Assembly (NCBI RefSeq): GCF_001429285.1
Contig: NZ_LMJJ01000001.1
Span: forward strand, 6,565-70,564
Length of the DNA stretch: 64,000 nt
Origin: Ensifer sp. Root278
GTDB taxonomy: Bacteria > Pseudomonadota > Alphaproteobacteria > Rhizobiales > Rhizobiaceae
Reading direction: 5' to 3'
The notes beneath the pieces are model-generated. The model saw nothing but the letters and a program-made list of their open reading frames with translations. It searched no databases and was not told the origin of the DNA. Both the position numbers and the translations under genes were made by a program. Numbering within the stretch: position 1 is the first letter of the stretch; each line of letters opens with the position of its first letter. Shown here in pieces: positions 37,413-46,673 of the stretch.

Positions 37413-38468
37413 ATGATTGCTCCACTTCGACGTTGCGGCTCGGCGTTTCTTGCGTTGCTGCTGGGAACAAGCCTTCTGATTGCCGACAACGCGGCGGCCG
37501 AGGATGTGCCGGCAAAGGCGCTGTTCGGTGCCAAGGCCCTGCCAGCCGAAATGGCCGCGAACCCCTATGGTTTCTACGCGAAGGGCTGCCTTGCCGGCGG
37601 TGTCGCCATCCCGACCGACGGGCCCACCTGGCAGGCGATGCGGCTGTCGCGTAACCGCCGCTGGGGTCACCCGCAGATGATCGCGCTGATCGAGCAGTTT
37701 TCGCACGATGCCGCCGAAAAGGTCGGCTGGCCCGGCCTGTTGCTTGGTGACATCTCGCAGCCGCGCGGCGGTCCGATGCTTTCCGGGCACGCGTCCCACC
37801 AGATCGGTCTTGACGCCGATATCTGGCTGACGCCGATGCCGCAGCGCACGCTCACCTATCGCGAGCGCGAGGATATTTCGGCGACCTCGATGCTGCAGAA
37901 GAACAAGTTCCTGACGGTTGATCGTTCCATTTGGACGCCAAAACACGCGCAGCTCATCATGCTGGCTGCCAGCTACCCGCAGGTGGAGCGCGTCTTTGTC
38001 AATCCGGCGATCAAGAAGAAGCTCTGCGACACCTGGACCGGGGACCGATCGGCGCTTGGCAAGGTCCGGCCGATCTACGGCCATGACTATCACTTCCACA
38101 TCCGCATCAAATGCCCCGCGGGCGCAGCGAGCTGCAAGGACCAGGCGGCGGTGCCGGCCGGCGATGGCTGCGACAAGTCGCTGGCCTGGTGGTTTACCGA
38201 CGAGCCCTGGGCAAAGCCGAAGAAAAAGCCGGGCGAAAAGCCGGTGAAGCCAAGGCTCACGACCATGGCCGACCTGCCGAAAGCCTGCGCACTCGTGTTG
38301 AACGGTCCGGCGCCTGCCTCGGAAGAGGCCGCCACGTTTGGCACGGCCTATCGGGCGGCGGCACCTGCCCCTGCGATACAGGGTATCGAGCAGGTGATCG
38401 GCGCTGCCGCCGGAGACGTTCCGCCGGCCGATATTCCGGTGCCGCTGGCCCGTCCGACCTTGCGATGA
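37413..38468 (+). CDS. mepA: Penicillin-insensitive murein endopeptidase MepA
   Basis: 351 residues: a signal peptide (about 1-29), then the M74/LAS-type zinc peptidase domain. Metal-site motifs are SGHASHQIGLDADIW and YGHDYHFHIRIKCP. The enzyme cuts D-Ala-mDAP cross-links in peptidoglycan in the periplasm. Conserved Cys (KLCDTW, IKCPAG, ASCKDQ, GDGCDK) probably form disulphides. A Pro/Lys-rich stretch lies near 270-285 and an Ala/Pro-rich tail follows. ATG 37413 suits the signal peptide; ATG 37398 is in frame. It is divergent from yejA, sharing a 230-base promoter region. Confidence 0.93.
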   Translation: MIAPLRRCGSAFLALLLGTSLLIADNAAAEDVPAKALFGAKALPAEMAANPYGFYAKGCLAGGVAIPTDGPTWQAMRLSRNRRWGHPQMIALIEQFSHDAAEKVGWPGLLLGDISQPRGGPMLSGHASHQIGLDADIWLTPMPQRTLTYREREDISATSMLQKNKFLTVDRSIWTPKHAQLIMLAASYPQVERVFVNPAIKKKLCDTWTGDRSALGKVRPIYGHDYHFHIRIKCPAGAASCKDQAAVPAGDGCDKSLAWWFTDEPWAKPKKKPGEKPVKPRLTTMADLPKACALVLNGPAPASEEAATFGTAYRAAAPAPAIQGIEQVIGAAAGDVPPADIPVPLARPTLR

Positions 38469-38571
38469 TCATGAACGCGTGAGCGGGGTGGGCGGGCTTC
38501 AATCTTCCCATCGCCGCGGCGTTCATGTATAGGGCGATCAAATCGATTTAAAGATTGATGCGAGGCCCGAC

Positions 38572-38955
38572 ATGGCGGATCGGAAATGCATTGCCCTGAT
38601 CGCTCACGATCAGAAGAAGGACGATCTTGCGGCTTTCGCCAAGGTGCATGAAGCGGTTTTGTCCCAATGGCGCATCGTTGCGACAGGCACGACAGGCGGC
38701 CGTGTCCTCGATGTCTGTCCGGGGCTCGATATCACGCGCCTGAAAAGCGGTCCGCTCGGCGGCGACCAGCAGATCGGCGCGATGATCGCCACCGGCGAGG
38801 TGCAGCTTCTGATCTTCTTCGTCGATCCTCTGACGGCAATGCCGCATGACGTGGACGTCAAGGCGCTGATGCGTCTCGCGATCGTCTACGACATTCCAAT
38901 GGCCCTCAACCAGGCGACAGCCGAACGGTTGATCGACTTCAACCCAAAATCATAA
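38572..38955 (+). CDS. mgsA: Methylglyoxal synthase
   Basis: A 127-residue cytosolic enzyme that turns dihydroxyacetone phosphate into methylglyoxal and phosphate, relieving sugar-phosphate stress. Phosphate-binding TGTTGGRV, catalytic-region [12 protein letters not shown] and the [15 protein letters not shown] signature are all intact. GAGG precedes the ATG. The next gene is glk, after a mosaic repeat; both touch glycolytic control. Confidence 0.95.
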   Translation: MADRKCIALIAHDQKKDDLAAFAKVHEAVLSQWRIVATGTTGGRVLDVCPGLDITRLKSGPLGGDQQIGAMIATGEVQLLIFFVDPLTAMPHDVDVKALMRLAIVYDIPMALNQATAERLIDFNPKS

Positions 38956-38978
38956 ACGTGATCGCTTCTCATGAATTA

Positions 38979-39030
38979 GGCGGCTGCGGGCGGAAAACCG
39001 GACACACTTTCCCTTATCCCGCTCTAGCTG
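38979..39030. repeat. RIME-type mosaic repeat (copy A1)
   Basis: Shares a long near-identical block with 51373-51425: TGCGGGCGGAAAACCG, then ACACACTTT, then ATCC and GCTCT. It matches the remembered pattern of Rhizobium-specific intergenic mosaic elements (GGAAAACCG/CGGTTTTCC palindromes). It fills the gap between mgsA and glk. Confidence 0.75.
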
Positions 39031-39063
39031 ATAGACAGCGATATACCTGCCACGACGATCAGG

Positions 39064-40095
39064 ATGGATCTTGCGATGCCCGGCACCAGTGAAAACGCCT
39101 TCCCCTTTCCGATCCTGATCGGTGATATCGGTGGCACCAATGCCCGCTTTGCCCTGCTCCTCGATGCTTTTGCCGAGCCGAAGCAGCTGCCGCCGATCAA
39201 GACCGGCGATTTCGAAACGATCGAGGAGGCGATGCAGAAGAGCATCCTCGACAAGACCTCGGTGCAGCCGCGTTCGGCGATTCTGGCGGTGGCCGGTCCG
39301 ATCCGGGGCGATGAAATTCCGCTCACCAATGCCGGCTGGGTGATCAGGCCGAAGGACATGCTCTCGAGCCTTGGCCTCGAGGACGTACTGATCATCAACG
39401 ATTTCGAGGCACAGGCGCTCGCCGTGGCCGCGCCGGCGGACGAGGATCTCGTGCAGATCGGTGGCGGCAGTGTTCGTCCCCTGACGTCGCGTGTGGTCCT
39501 CGGCCCGGGCACGGGTCTCGGCGTCGGCGGACTGGTCTTTGCCCAGCACACCTGGATCCCGGTACCGGGCGAGGGTGGCCATGTCGACATCGGCCCGCGT
39601 AGCGAACGCGACTTTCAGATCTGGCCCTTCCTCGAGCCGATCGAAGGGCGCATGGCCGGCGAGCAGATCCTCTGCGGGCGCGGCATCATGAATCTCTATC
39701 GCGCCGTCTGTGCCGCCGATGGCGTGGACCCGGTGCTCATCGATCCGGCGGAAGTGACGACGCACGCTCTGGCCGAGAGCGACAGGGCGGCGATCGAGAC
39801 GATCTCGCTGTTCTGCACCTATCTCGGCCGCGTTGCCGGTGACATGGCGCTAATTTTCATGGCTCGCGGCGGCGTGTTCCTGGCGGGTGGCATCTCGCAG
39901 AAGATCTTGCCGGCGCTTATGAAATCACCGTTCCGTGACGCCTTCGAAGACAAGGCGCCGCACTCGGCGCTGATGAAGACGATCCCGACCTTTGCCGTCA
40001 TTCATCCGATGGCGGCGCTCTCCGGTCTGGCCGCTTTTGCCCGCACGCCGAGGGATTTCGGTGTTGCAACGGAGGGACGCCGCTGGAGAAGCTGA
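39064..40095 (+). CDS. glk: Glucokinase
   Basis: A 343-residue glucokinase of the bacterial Glk (ASKHA) group, which makes glucose-6-phosphate with ATP. Motifs: ATP-binding [10 protein letters not shown] near residue 19, substrate-binding [10 protein letters not shown], the [11 protein letters not shown] phosphate loop and [14 protein letters not shown] 39064 and ATG 39076 are both possible; neither has a clear ribosome-binding site. It lies downstream of mgsA, separated by a mosaic repeat. Confidence 0.94.
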   Translation: MDLAMPGTSENAFPFPILIGDIGGTNARFALLLDAFAEPKQLPPIKTGDFETIEEAMQKSILDKTSVQPRSAILAVAGPIRGDEIPLTNAGWVIRPKDMLSSLGLEDVLIINDFEAQALAVAAPADEDLVQIGGGSVRPLTSRVVLGPGTGLGVGGLVFAQHTWIPVPGEGGHVDIGPRSERDFQIWPFLEPIEGRMAGEQILCGRGIMNLYRAVCAADGVDPVLIDPAEVTTHALAESDRAAIETISLFCTYLGRVAGDMALIFMARGGVFLAGGISQKILPALMKSPFRDAFEDKAPHSALMKTIPTFAVIHPMAALSGLAAFARTPRDFGVATEGRRWRS

Positions 40096-40207
40096 GCAGT
40101 CGGCGCGCGCAAAGACTCGCCAAAGCGATACCAAACTACTATAGAGCCCCGGGAAAGGTCGGGCCGGAAACCGGCTCGCCACATTGGGTCCAGGGAAGAC
40201 GGGCTTT

Positions 40208-42025
40208 TTGAGCGCCAGCAATAGAAAACAGCACGCGGTCGATTCCGATACGATCAGCGGAATTCTGAAACGGGTCATTGCGGAAAACGGTCGCGACCAC
40301 ATTCGCGGCTATGTCTTTGCCATAGCCTGTCTGGCCGTCGTCGCTGCAACAACCGGTTTCACGGCCTCGATCATGGAGACCGTGATCAACGAGGCTTTCG
40401 CCAACAAGCGGGCAGATATCGTCCTGCTCGTCTGCGGCGCGATCCTCGCAGCCTTCATTCTGCGCGGCTTCGCCACCTACGGCCAGGCCGTTGCCCTGTC
40501 GAAGATCGGCAACAACATCGTCGCGCGTTACCAGCGCCGGCTCTACGCCCATCTGATGGCGCTGAGCGTAGGCTATTTTAACGAGACGCGGTCGGCACAG
40601 CTTGCAGCTCAGATAAGCCAGAATGTCAGCGGCATCCGCGACGTGCTCAACCTGACGGTCACGTCGATCGCCCGCGATCTCCTGACCCTGATCGGTCTTG
40701 TCGGCGTCATGTTCGCCAAGGACTGGCTGCTGTCGATCATCGTCTTCGTCGCGGCGCCGCCATTGCTGCTCGGCCTGCGCTACGTTTCCAGGCGCCTGCG
40801 TTCGGCAACGCGCGAATCGATCGAGGTCAATAGCCGCGTTCTCGGTGCGATGCAGGAAACGATCCAGGGCATTACCATCGTCAAGGCCTTCACCATGGAA
40901 GGCGAACTGCGCGGCAAGGTCGATGCGATCATCGATCGGGCCGAGAACCGGGCGAACCGCATTGCGCGGTTGAGCGAGCGCACGGCGCCGATGACCGAAA
41001 CCTTCGCCGGCCTCGCGATTTCTGCTGTGCTTGCCTATTCCGCCTTCCGCGCGATCTATGCGGACGTGCCGCCCGGCGCCTTCTTCGCCTTCGTGGTGGC
41101 TCTTCTGATGGCCTATGATCCGGCCCGCCGACTGGCGCGGCTGCAGGTCTCGATGGAGCGTGCTGCCGTCAATGCCCGCATGGTCTACGAAATCCTCGAC
41201 ACCGTGCCGCATCAGCGCGACAAGGCGGACGCCAAGGAACTGACCTTCACGAGTGCCGCCGTCGAGCTGCGCGACGTCCGTTTCCAATACGCCAATGGCG
41301 ACGAGGTTCTGAAAGGCGTCAGCTTCGTTGCAGAAGGCGGCAAGACGACGGCGCTCGTCGGCCCCTCCGGTGCCGGCAAGTCGACGGTCATCAGCCTCAT
41401 CCCGCGGTTCTACGATCCGGCTTCCGGCCAGATCCTGATCGATGGGCAGGATATTGCCGACGTTACCAAGCAGTCGCTGCGCAAGAGCATCGCCTATGTG
41501 TCACAGCAACCCTACCTCTTCGAAGGATCGATCCGCGACAACATCCGCTACGGGCGCATCGATGCGACCGACGCGGAGATCGAGGAAGCCGCGCGGCTTG
41601 CCTATGCGCATGATTTCATTCTGGCGCAGCCGCAGGGATACGATACCCCGGTCGGCGAAAACGGCATGACGCTTTCCGGCGGCCAGCGCCAGCGGCTGTC
41701 CATCGCCCGTGCACTCGTGCGCAATGCGCCGATCCTGCTGCTCGACGAGGCCACCTCGGCGCTCGATACCGAATCGGAAGCCGCCGTGCAGAAGGCGCTC
41801 GATTACGCCATGAACGGCCGTACGGTGATCGTCATCGCGCATCGCCTTTCGACCGTCGTCAATGCCGACAAGATCATCGTCATGAAGGATGGTTCCGTCG
41901 TCGAGGAGGGCACGCATGCCGAGCTTGCACGGCGACCGGACGGTCTCTACGCTCGGCTTCACAATCTTCAGGGCCAGTCGCCTGAGGCCAAGGCGCCCGA
42001 AGCGCCGGCCGGCGCCGAAATCTAG
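40208..42025 (+). CDS. MsbA-like ABC exporter (fused TMD-NBD)
   Basis: About 605 residues: a six-helix type I exporter domain (about 30-310) fused to an ABC ATPase with GPSGAGKST, Q-loop SQQPYLF, signature LSGGQRQR and Walker B ILLLDEATSALD. Homodimeric half-transporters of this kind flip lipids (MsbA) or export drugs or peptides; nothing nearby fixes the cargo. The tail is Ala/Pro-rich. The start is uncertain: TTG 40208 gives LSASNRKQ, while an upstream TTG at 40184 is also open; neither has a strong ribosome-binding site. Confidence 0.88.
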   Translation: MSASNRKQHAVDSDTISGILKRVIAENGRDHIRGYVFAIACLAVVAATTGFTASIMETVINEAFANKRADIVLLVCGAILAAFILRGFATYGQAVALSKIGNNIVARYQRRLYAHLMALSVGYFNETRSAQLAAQISQNVSGIRDVLNLTVTSIARDLLTLIGLVGVMFAKDWLLSIIVFVAAPPLLLGLRYVSRRLRSATRESIEVNSRVLGAMQETIQGITIVKAFTMEGELRGKVDAIIDRAENRANRIARLSERTAPMTETFAGLAISAVLAYSAFRAIYADVPPGAFFAFVVALLMAYDPARRLARLQVSMERAAVNARMVYEILDTVPHQRDKADAKELTFTSAAVELRDVRFQYANGDEVLKGVSFVAEGGKTTALVGPSGAGKSTVISLIPRFYDPASGQILIDGQDIADVTKQSLRKSIAYVSQQPYLFEGSIRDNIRYGRIDATDAEIEEAARLAYAHDFILAQPQGYDTPVGENGMTLSGGQRQRLSIARALVRNAPILLLDEATSALDTESEAAVQKALDYAMNGRTVIVIAHRLSTVVNADKIIVMKDGSVVEEGTHAELARRPDGLYARLHNLQGQSPEAKAPEAPAGAEI

Positions 42026-42027
42026 AA

Positions 42028-42122
42028 CATTTCCAGCAAAAGCGCGTAGCGGTTTTGCGTCCGGAAATGCGTAAGAACAATGAGATAGAGCGTTTCCCGA
42101 CGCCGTTTTGACTGGGAACGCG
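42028..42122. repeat. RIME-type mosaic repeat (copy B1)
   Basis: TTTCCAGCAAAAGCGCG-TAGCGGTTTTGCGTCCGGAAATGCG parallels 43693-43752. It is followed by a second inverted unit AGCGTTTCCC...GGGAACGCGCT (42088-42123). Two palindromic modules side by side are typical of mosaic elements. It fills the gap between the exporter and dapB. Confidence 0.75.
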
Positions 42123-42150
42123 CTAACAGCGGACGAGAAGGAAATCACCG

Positions 42151-42969
42151 ATGGGCGAACCCGATATGAAGCTCGTGGTGGTGGGTGCTGCAGGCCGTAT
42201 GGGCCAGACGCTGATACGCACGGTCCACGCGATGGACGGCGTGCGCCTGCATGCCGCCATCGAACGCCCGGGTTCTCCCTTCATCGGCCGTGACGCCGGC
42301 GAAGTGGCCGGTCTCGGGCCGATCGGCGTGCCGGTCACCGACCAGCCGCTCGAAGCGTTCGTCGAGGCGGAAGGCGTGCTTGATTTCACAGCACCCGCGG
42401 GCACCGTCGAGTTTGCCGGCCTTGCGGCCCAGGCCCGCATCGTCCATGTCATCGGGACCACCGGCTGCTCGGCCGACGACGAGGCGAAAATCCGTGCTGC
42501 TGCGCGTCACGCCCGGATCGTCAAGTCGGGCAATATGAGCCTCGGTGTGAACCTGCTCGGCGTGTTGACGGAAAAGGCGGCGCGTGCGCTCGGCCCCGCC
42601 AATTGGGATATCGAAATCCTCGAAATGCACCACAAGCACAAGGTCGATGCGCCCTCGGGCACCGCATTGCTTCTCGGCGAAGCGGCGGCGACGGGACGCG
42701 GCATCAGCCTTGCCGACAATTCGGTGCGCGTGCGTGACGGTCATACGGGCCCGCGTCCGGCCGGTACGATCGGCTTTGCGACGCTGCGCGGCGGCTCGGT
42801 CGTCGGCGAACACTCGGTCATTCTCGCCGGCGAAGGCGAGCAGGTGACGCTCTCGCACAGTGCCACGGATCGCTCGATCTTCGCGCGCGGCGCCGTCACG
42901 GCGGCGCTTTGGGCACGCAGCCAGAAACCCGGCTTCTATTCCATGCTCGACGTTCTCGGGCTCAACTGA
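42151..42969 (+). CDS. dapB: 4-hydroxy-tetrahydrodipicolinate reductase
   Basis: 272 residues. It catalyses the NAD(P)H-dependent step of lysine and diaminopimelate synthesis. Rossmann motif [10 protein letters not shown] near residue 8, the FTAPAGT segment and the substrate loop [15 protein letters not shown] with catalytic His-His-Lys are intact. AAGGA precedes ATG 42151; a later ATG 42166 ([10 protein letters not shown]) is also possible. gpmA starts 34 bases after its stop, so the two are probably one transcript. Confidence 0.96.
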   Translation: MGEPDMKLVVVGAAGRMGQTLIRTVHAMDGVRLHAAIERPGSPFIGRDAGEVAGLGPIGVPVTDQPLEAFVEAEGVLDFTAPAGTVEFAGLAAQARIVHVIGTTGCSADDEAKIRAAARHARIVKSGNMSLGVNLLGVLTEKAARALGPANWDIEILEMHHKHKVDAPSGTALLLGEAAATGRGISLADNSVRVRDGHTGPRPAGTIGFATLRGGSVVGEHSVILAGEGEQVTLSHSATDRSIFARGAVTAALWARSQKPGFYSMLDVLGLN

Positions 42970-43003
42970 CCTTTCCACTCTCAAGTCTCAAGGGGAATTC
43001 GAC

Positions 43004-43639
43004 ATGAGCGGTACTCTCGTCCTCGTCCGGCATGGCCAGAGCGACTGGAACCTGAAGAACCTGTTTACCGGCTGGCGTGATCCGGACCTGACGGAACTCG
43101 GCGTCGCGGAAGCCAGGGCCGGCGGCAAGGCGCTTGCCGAATATGGCATCAAGTTCGACATCGCCTTCACCTCGGACCTCGTCCGTGCCCAGCGCACCTG
43201 CCAGTTCGTGCTCGACGCCGTCGGCCAGTCCTCGCTCGAAACGATCCGCGACCAGGCGCTCAACGAGCGCGACTACGGCGACCTCTCCGGCCTTAACAAG
43301 GACGACGCACGCGAGAAGTGGGGCGAAGAGCAGGTGCACATCTGGCGCCGCTCCTACGACGTGCCGCCTCCGGGCGGCGAAAGCCTGCGTGACACCGGTG
43401 CCCGCGTCTGGCCCTATTACCTGACCGAGATCCTGCCGCGCGTGCTGTCGGGCCAGAAGGTTCTGGTCGCCGCCCACGGCAACTCGCTGCGCTCGCTGGT
43501 CATGGTGCTCGATCGTTTGACCAAGGAAGAGATCCTGAAGCTCAACCTCGCGACCGGCGTGCCAATGGTCTACAAGCTCAAGGCCGACTCGACGGTCGCT
43601 TCCAAGGAAGTGCTGGGCGACATGTCCGGCGCCCACTGA
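43004..43639 (+). CDS. gpmA: 2,3-bisphosphoglycerate-dependent phosphoglycerate mutase
   Basis: 211 residues, the length of rhizobial GpmA. It interconverts 3- and 2-phosphoglycerate in glycolysis. The phospho-histidine is in [10 protein letters not shown] (His10), with [11 protein letters not shown] and [10 protein letters not shown] completing the active site. AAGGGG precedes ATG 43004. An intrinsic terminator follows, closing the dapB-gpmA unit. Confidence 0.96.
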   Translation: MSGTLVLVRHGQSDWNLKNLFTGWRDPDLTELGVAEARAGGKALAEYGIKFDIAFTSDLVRAQRTCQFVLDAVGQSSLETIRDQALNERDYGDLSGLNKDDAREKWGEEQVHIWRRSYDVPPPGGESLRDTGARVWPYYLTEILPRVLSGQKVLVAAHGNSLRSLVMVLDRLTKEEILKLNLATGVPMVYKLKADSTVASKEVLGDMSGAH

Positions 43640-43665
43640 GCGCTGACAAATATGGAAATGAAGAA

Positions 43666-43688
43666 GGGGCGCCGAGCGCCCCTTTTTT
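43666..43688 (+). terminator. Intrinsic terminator after gpmA
   Basis: GGGGCGC-cga-GCGCCCC, a perfect 7-bp stem, followed by six Ts, 27 bases after the gpmA stop. Confidence 0.92.
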
Positions 43689-43692
43689 GTTT

Positions 43693-43752
43693 TTCCAAGC
43701 AGTTCCAGGAAAGGTGCGAAGCGGCTTTCCGTCCGGATCTGCGTGACTTGAA
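43693..43752. repeat. RIME-type mosaic repeat (copy B2)
   Basis: CAGTTCCAGGAAAGGTGCG-AAGCGGCTTTCCGTCCGGATCTGCGTGA parallels copy B1 at 42028-42075, and read on the other strand is related to copies A1 and A2. It ends only five bases before the stop of the Ada-like gene. Confidence 0.75.
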
Positions 43753-43756
43753 AGCA

Positions 43757-44644
43757 TCAGATCGTGCCGTCCGCCGCCTTGCCGGCTTCCCAGCCGAGGA
43801 TCGCGCGCTTGCGCGTCAGGCCCCAGTGGTAGCCGGTGAGATCGCCGCTCTTGCCGAGTGCGCGATGGCAGGGAACCACGAAGGAGATCGGATTACGCCC
43901 GACCGCGGCACCGACGGCGCGCGAGGCCGTCGGCTGGCCGATCGTCCCGGCGATGTTCGAATAGGTGGTGGCGCAGCCGAGCGGGATCTTCAACAATGCC
44001 TGCCAGACCCGGATCTGAAAATCGGAGCCGATCAGGAAGATATGCAGCGGCTCTTCCTGGCGCCAGCGCGAGGGATCGAAGATGCGTGCCGCATAGTGGG
44101 CGGTGGCCGCACTGTCTTCGATATAGCTGGCGTTCGGCCAGCGTTGCGCCATGTCCTCGAAGCTCGCCTGTTCGCCGCCGCCATCGTTAAAGGCGAGGCC
44201 TGCCAGGCCGCGGTCTGTGATCATCACCAGCGCCGTGCCGAAGGGCGAGGGATGGTAACCGTAGCGGATCGTCAGGCCGGTGCCGCGCGCCTTCCATTCG
44301 CCGGGCGACATCGCCTCGTGGGTGACGAACAGGTCGTGCAGGCGGCTCGGCCCTGACAGGCCGACCTCGATGCTGGTTTCGAGCAGCGGCATGTCTTCCT
44401 GGCGCAACAGGCGCTTGGCATGGTCGAGCGTCACCGCCTGGAGGAAGGCCTTCGGCGAAAGCCCGGCCCAGCGGGTGAAGACCTTCTGGAGTTGCGTCGG
44501 CGACTGCTTCAGGCGGTGCGCCACCGTTTCGAGCGACGGCTGGTCGCGATAATCCTCGGTGAGCATTTCGATCACGCGGCTGACCGTATCGTAATCGGTG
44601 CCTTTCGGCGTGATGTCTGTGGGTACGGATGTCGCAATGTTCAT
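43757..44644 (-). CDS. AraC-type HTH/O6-methylguanine-DNA methyltransferase fusion
   Basis: 295 residues. The N-terminal part (about 17-120) is an AraC/Ada-type helix-turn-helix domain (SLETVAHRLKQSPTQLQKVF). The C-terminal part is an O6-alkylguanine methyltransferase with acceptor Cys259 in VVPCHRALG and the GYHWGLTRKRAIL end. It repairs O6-methylguanine and could regulate genes. Unlike E. coli Ada it lacks the N-terminal zinc domain whose Cys senses methyl phosphotriesters. AGGAG precedes ATG 44644. A CCTGT-N6-ACAGG inverted repeat (44654-44669) overlaps the leader. Confidence 0.9.
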   Translation of the reverse strand: MNIATSVPTDITPKGTDYDTVSRVIEMLTEDYRDQPSLETVAHRLKQSPTQLQKVFTRWAGLSPKAFLQAVTLDHAKRLLRQEDMPLLETSIEVGLSGPSRLHDLFVTHEAMSPGEWKARGTGLTIRYGYHPSPFGTALVMITDRGLAGLAFNDGGGEQASFEDMAQRWPNASYIEDSAATAHYAARIFDPSRWRQEEPLHIFLIGSDFQIRVWQALLKIPLGCATTYSNIAGTIGQPTASRAVGAAVGRNPISFVVPCHRALGKSGDLTGYHWGLTRKRAILGWEAGKAADGTI

Positions 44645-44749
44645 GGCTCTTCTCCTGTCATGTCACAGGTAATCCCTTGCTGGTCCAGGAAACCACCCGA
44701 AACTTGAACGAATGCGCGGATTTGCGTCCCATTGGTCGTTCGGCGAGCG

Positions 44750-45247
44750 TCAGCGGCGGCGAACGGTCGCAAGCGCACCCGAGAGGGCGAGCGCGAAGGT
44801 CTCGCGATCGTCGCGATTGAGAAACGAACCGATGTCGGTCCGGCGGCCACCACCGCTGATCGTCATCGAGATGATGCCGATTTCCTGATGGCGGGCGACA
44901 TTGAAGCGGGCCCAGAACGGATTGAAGCGGTGTTCGGTGATCTGGCCCGACGGCGTGAACTTGCGCACGGAAACATCGGTTCTGGAAACGCTGACCTCTT
45001 CGCGGCTGAGCGCCGAGCGGTAATTCAGCCAGAAGGCGCCGAACAGCAGCAGGTAGTCGAGCCCGAAGAAGAACACGATCGGCCAGGCGCCGATGACGAG
45101 GAAGACAAAAGCGTGCACCAGGCTGAGCAGTCCGGCGATCAGGAAGACGATCCTGAAGCCTTTTCGCCCGAGCGAACGATAGGGCGTAAGCTCGGCGGTG
45201 AAGACCGGCGCATCCTCGGGCGGGGTGGTGACGTTGCCATTGATCAT
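44750..45247 (-). CDS. DUF2244 membrane protein
   Basis: 165 residues with two adjacent hydrophobic helices (about 31-50 and 54-73) after a cytoplasmic N-terminus, then a C-terminal beta-rich domain. The pattern fits DUF2244 (integral membrane proteins of unknown function common in alphaproteobacteria). Recognisable parts are TPYRSLGRKGFR and the C-terminal PFWARFNV with the GSFLNRDDRETFA tail. It is divergent from nth with only 22 bases between starts. No function can be assigned. Confidence 0.8.
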   Translation of the reverse strand: MINGNVTTPPEDAPVFTAELTPYRSLGRKGFRIVFLIAGLLSLVHAFVFLVIGAWPIVFFFGLDYLLLFGAFWLNYRSALSREEVSVSRTDVSVRKFTPSGQITEHRFNPFWARFNVARHQEIGIISMTISGGGRRTDIGSFLNRDDRETFALALSGALATVRRR

Positions 45248-45263
45248 GACCTTTGACTATAGA
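45234..45263 (+). promoter_or_regulatory. Candidate nth promoter giving a leaderless mRNA
   Basis: TTGCCA (45234-45239), an 18-base spacer and TATAGA (45258-45263). The nth ATG at 45270 lies where transcription would start, and no ribosome-binding site is seen. The -35 falls inside the first codons of the divergent DUF2244 gene. Confidence 0.45.
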
Positions 45264-45269
45264 TGCATC

Positions 45270-46040
45270 ATGAAAAACGTGAAGCCGAAATTCCCCGTCA
45301 GCGCCGCAAAACCCAAGACGAGCCGCCGCGCAACGCCGCGGGTGAAGAGCCTCTACAGCCAGGACGAGCTCAAGGAGATTTTCCGCCGCTTCTCGATCCA
45401 GCGCCCCGAGCCGAAGGGCGAGTTGGAGCACGTCAACCCGTTCACGCTCGTCGTTGCCGTGGCGCTCTCGGCCCAGGCGACCGATGCCGGCGTCAACAAG
45501 GCGACGCGCGCACTCTTCGCCATCGCCGATACGCCGGAGAAAATGCTGGCGCTTGGGGAGGAAAAGGTCCGGGACTACATCAAGACCATCGGCCTTTATC
45601 GCAACAAGGCGAAGAACGTCATCGCGCTCAGCGAAAAGCTGATCCGCGATTTTGGTGGCGAAGTGCCGCGCACGCGGGAGGAACTGGTGACCCTTCCGGG
45701 GGTCGGTCGCAAGACCGCCAATGTGGTGTTGTCGATGGCCTTCGGCCAGTCGACGATCGCCGTCGACACCCACATCCTCCGCATCGCCAACCGCCTCTGT
45801 CTGGCACCGGGCAAGACCCCAGACGAGGTGGAAGACAAGCTGATCAAGATCATCCCGGATGAATACCTCTACCACGCGCATCACTGGCTGATCCTGCACG
45901 GGCGCTACTGTTGCAAGGCGCGCAAGCCCGAATGCGAGCGCTGCGTCATCGCCGATCTCTGCAAGTCGCCGGAAAAGACCTGCGAGATCCCGGCGCCGCT
46001 CGTCGAACTGCCGCCGCAGATCATCTCCGCCGCAGGCTGA
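45270..46040 (+). CDS. nth: Endonuclease III
   Basis: 256 residues. A bifunctional DNA glycosylase/AP lyase for oxidised pyrimidines. The helix-hairpin-helix LPGVGRKTANVV carries the catalytic Lys, and VDTHILR the catalytic Asp. The C-terminal iron-sulphur ligands have the C-X6-C-X2-C-X5-C spacing. The N-terminus has a basic extension of about 35 residues. Start ATG 45270 is chosen to match length; an in-frame ATG at 45246 would overlap the divergent gene. Confidence 0.95.
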   Translation: MKNVKPKFPVSAAKPKTSRRATPRVKSLYSQDELKEIFRRFSIQRPEPKGELEHVNPFTLVVAVALSAQATDAGVNKATRALFAIADTPEKMLALGEEKVRDYIKTIGLYRNKAKNVIALSEKLIRDFGGEVPRTREELVTLPGVGRKTANVVLSMAFGQSTIAVDTHILRIANRLCLAPGKTPDEVEDKLIKIIPDEYLYHAHHWLILHGRYCCKARKPECERCVIADLCKSPEKTCEIPAPLVELPPQIISAAG

Positions 46041-46070
46041 GGCACCCTGGTGTTGTCTTGACGGTCGGCG

Positions 46071-46664
46071 TCAGGCCGACACCAGCCGGTCGATCAGCGT
46101 GCCGATCGTCTCCGCGTAAAGCTCGGCCGAAGCACCATCGGCGATGTCGAGCGCCGCGCGATCGAAGGCGGCCGAAAGCAGCGAGGCCATGGCCGACAGC
46201 CTTTCCGGGCCCGGCACTGCCGGCGCCATCGCCTCGGCAATGCCCTCCTCCAGGGTTCTCTGGGCATTGGCCGCGTCGATCGCGGCCATTTCCTGCTTGC
46301 CGAGCACCGCCGGCCCGTCGAGCAGCAGCAGACGGATTCGGCCCGGCTCGCGCATCGCGTCGAAATAGGCGCGGGCACCGACTTTCAGTGCGTCGCGGGG
46401 CGTGAGGTCGTTGGCCGTTGCCTGCTCGATCGATATCGCCACTGCGCCCGCCTCCCGCTCCGCCACGGCACGGAACAATGCCTTCTTGTCTTCGAAGTGG
46501 TGATAGAGCGCGCCGCGGGTCAATCCGGCGGCGGCAACAATATCGGGCGTGGAGGTATCGGCATAACCCCGGGTGACGAAAAGGCCACGCGCGGCATCGA
46601 GGATCGCGGTGCGCGTCGTGTCGGATCGCTCGCGATTGGAGCGACGGGAGACTTCCTGTTGCAT
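46071..46664 (-). CDS. TetR-family transcriptional repressor
   Basis: 197 residues: N-terminal helix-turn-helix (about 17-63, DIVAAAGLTRGALYHHFEDK) and a helical C-terminal ligand domain. It is divergent from a VOC-family gene with 68 bases between starts, filled by inverted repeats (46674-46708), so it probably represses that gene and itself. The inducer is unknown. Confidence 0.92.
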   Translation of the reverse strand: MQQEVSRRSNRERSDTTRTAILDAARGLFVTRGYADTSTPDIVAAAGLTRGALYHHFEDKKALFRAVAEREAGAVAISIEQATANDLTPRDALKVGARAYFDAMREPGRIRLLLLDGPAVLGKQEMAAIDAANAQRTLEEGIAEAMAPAVPGPERLSAMASLLSAAFDRAALDIADGASAELYAETIGTLIDRLVSA

Positions 46665-46673
46665 GCATGCAGC

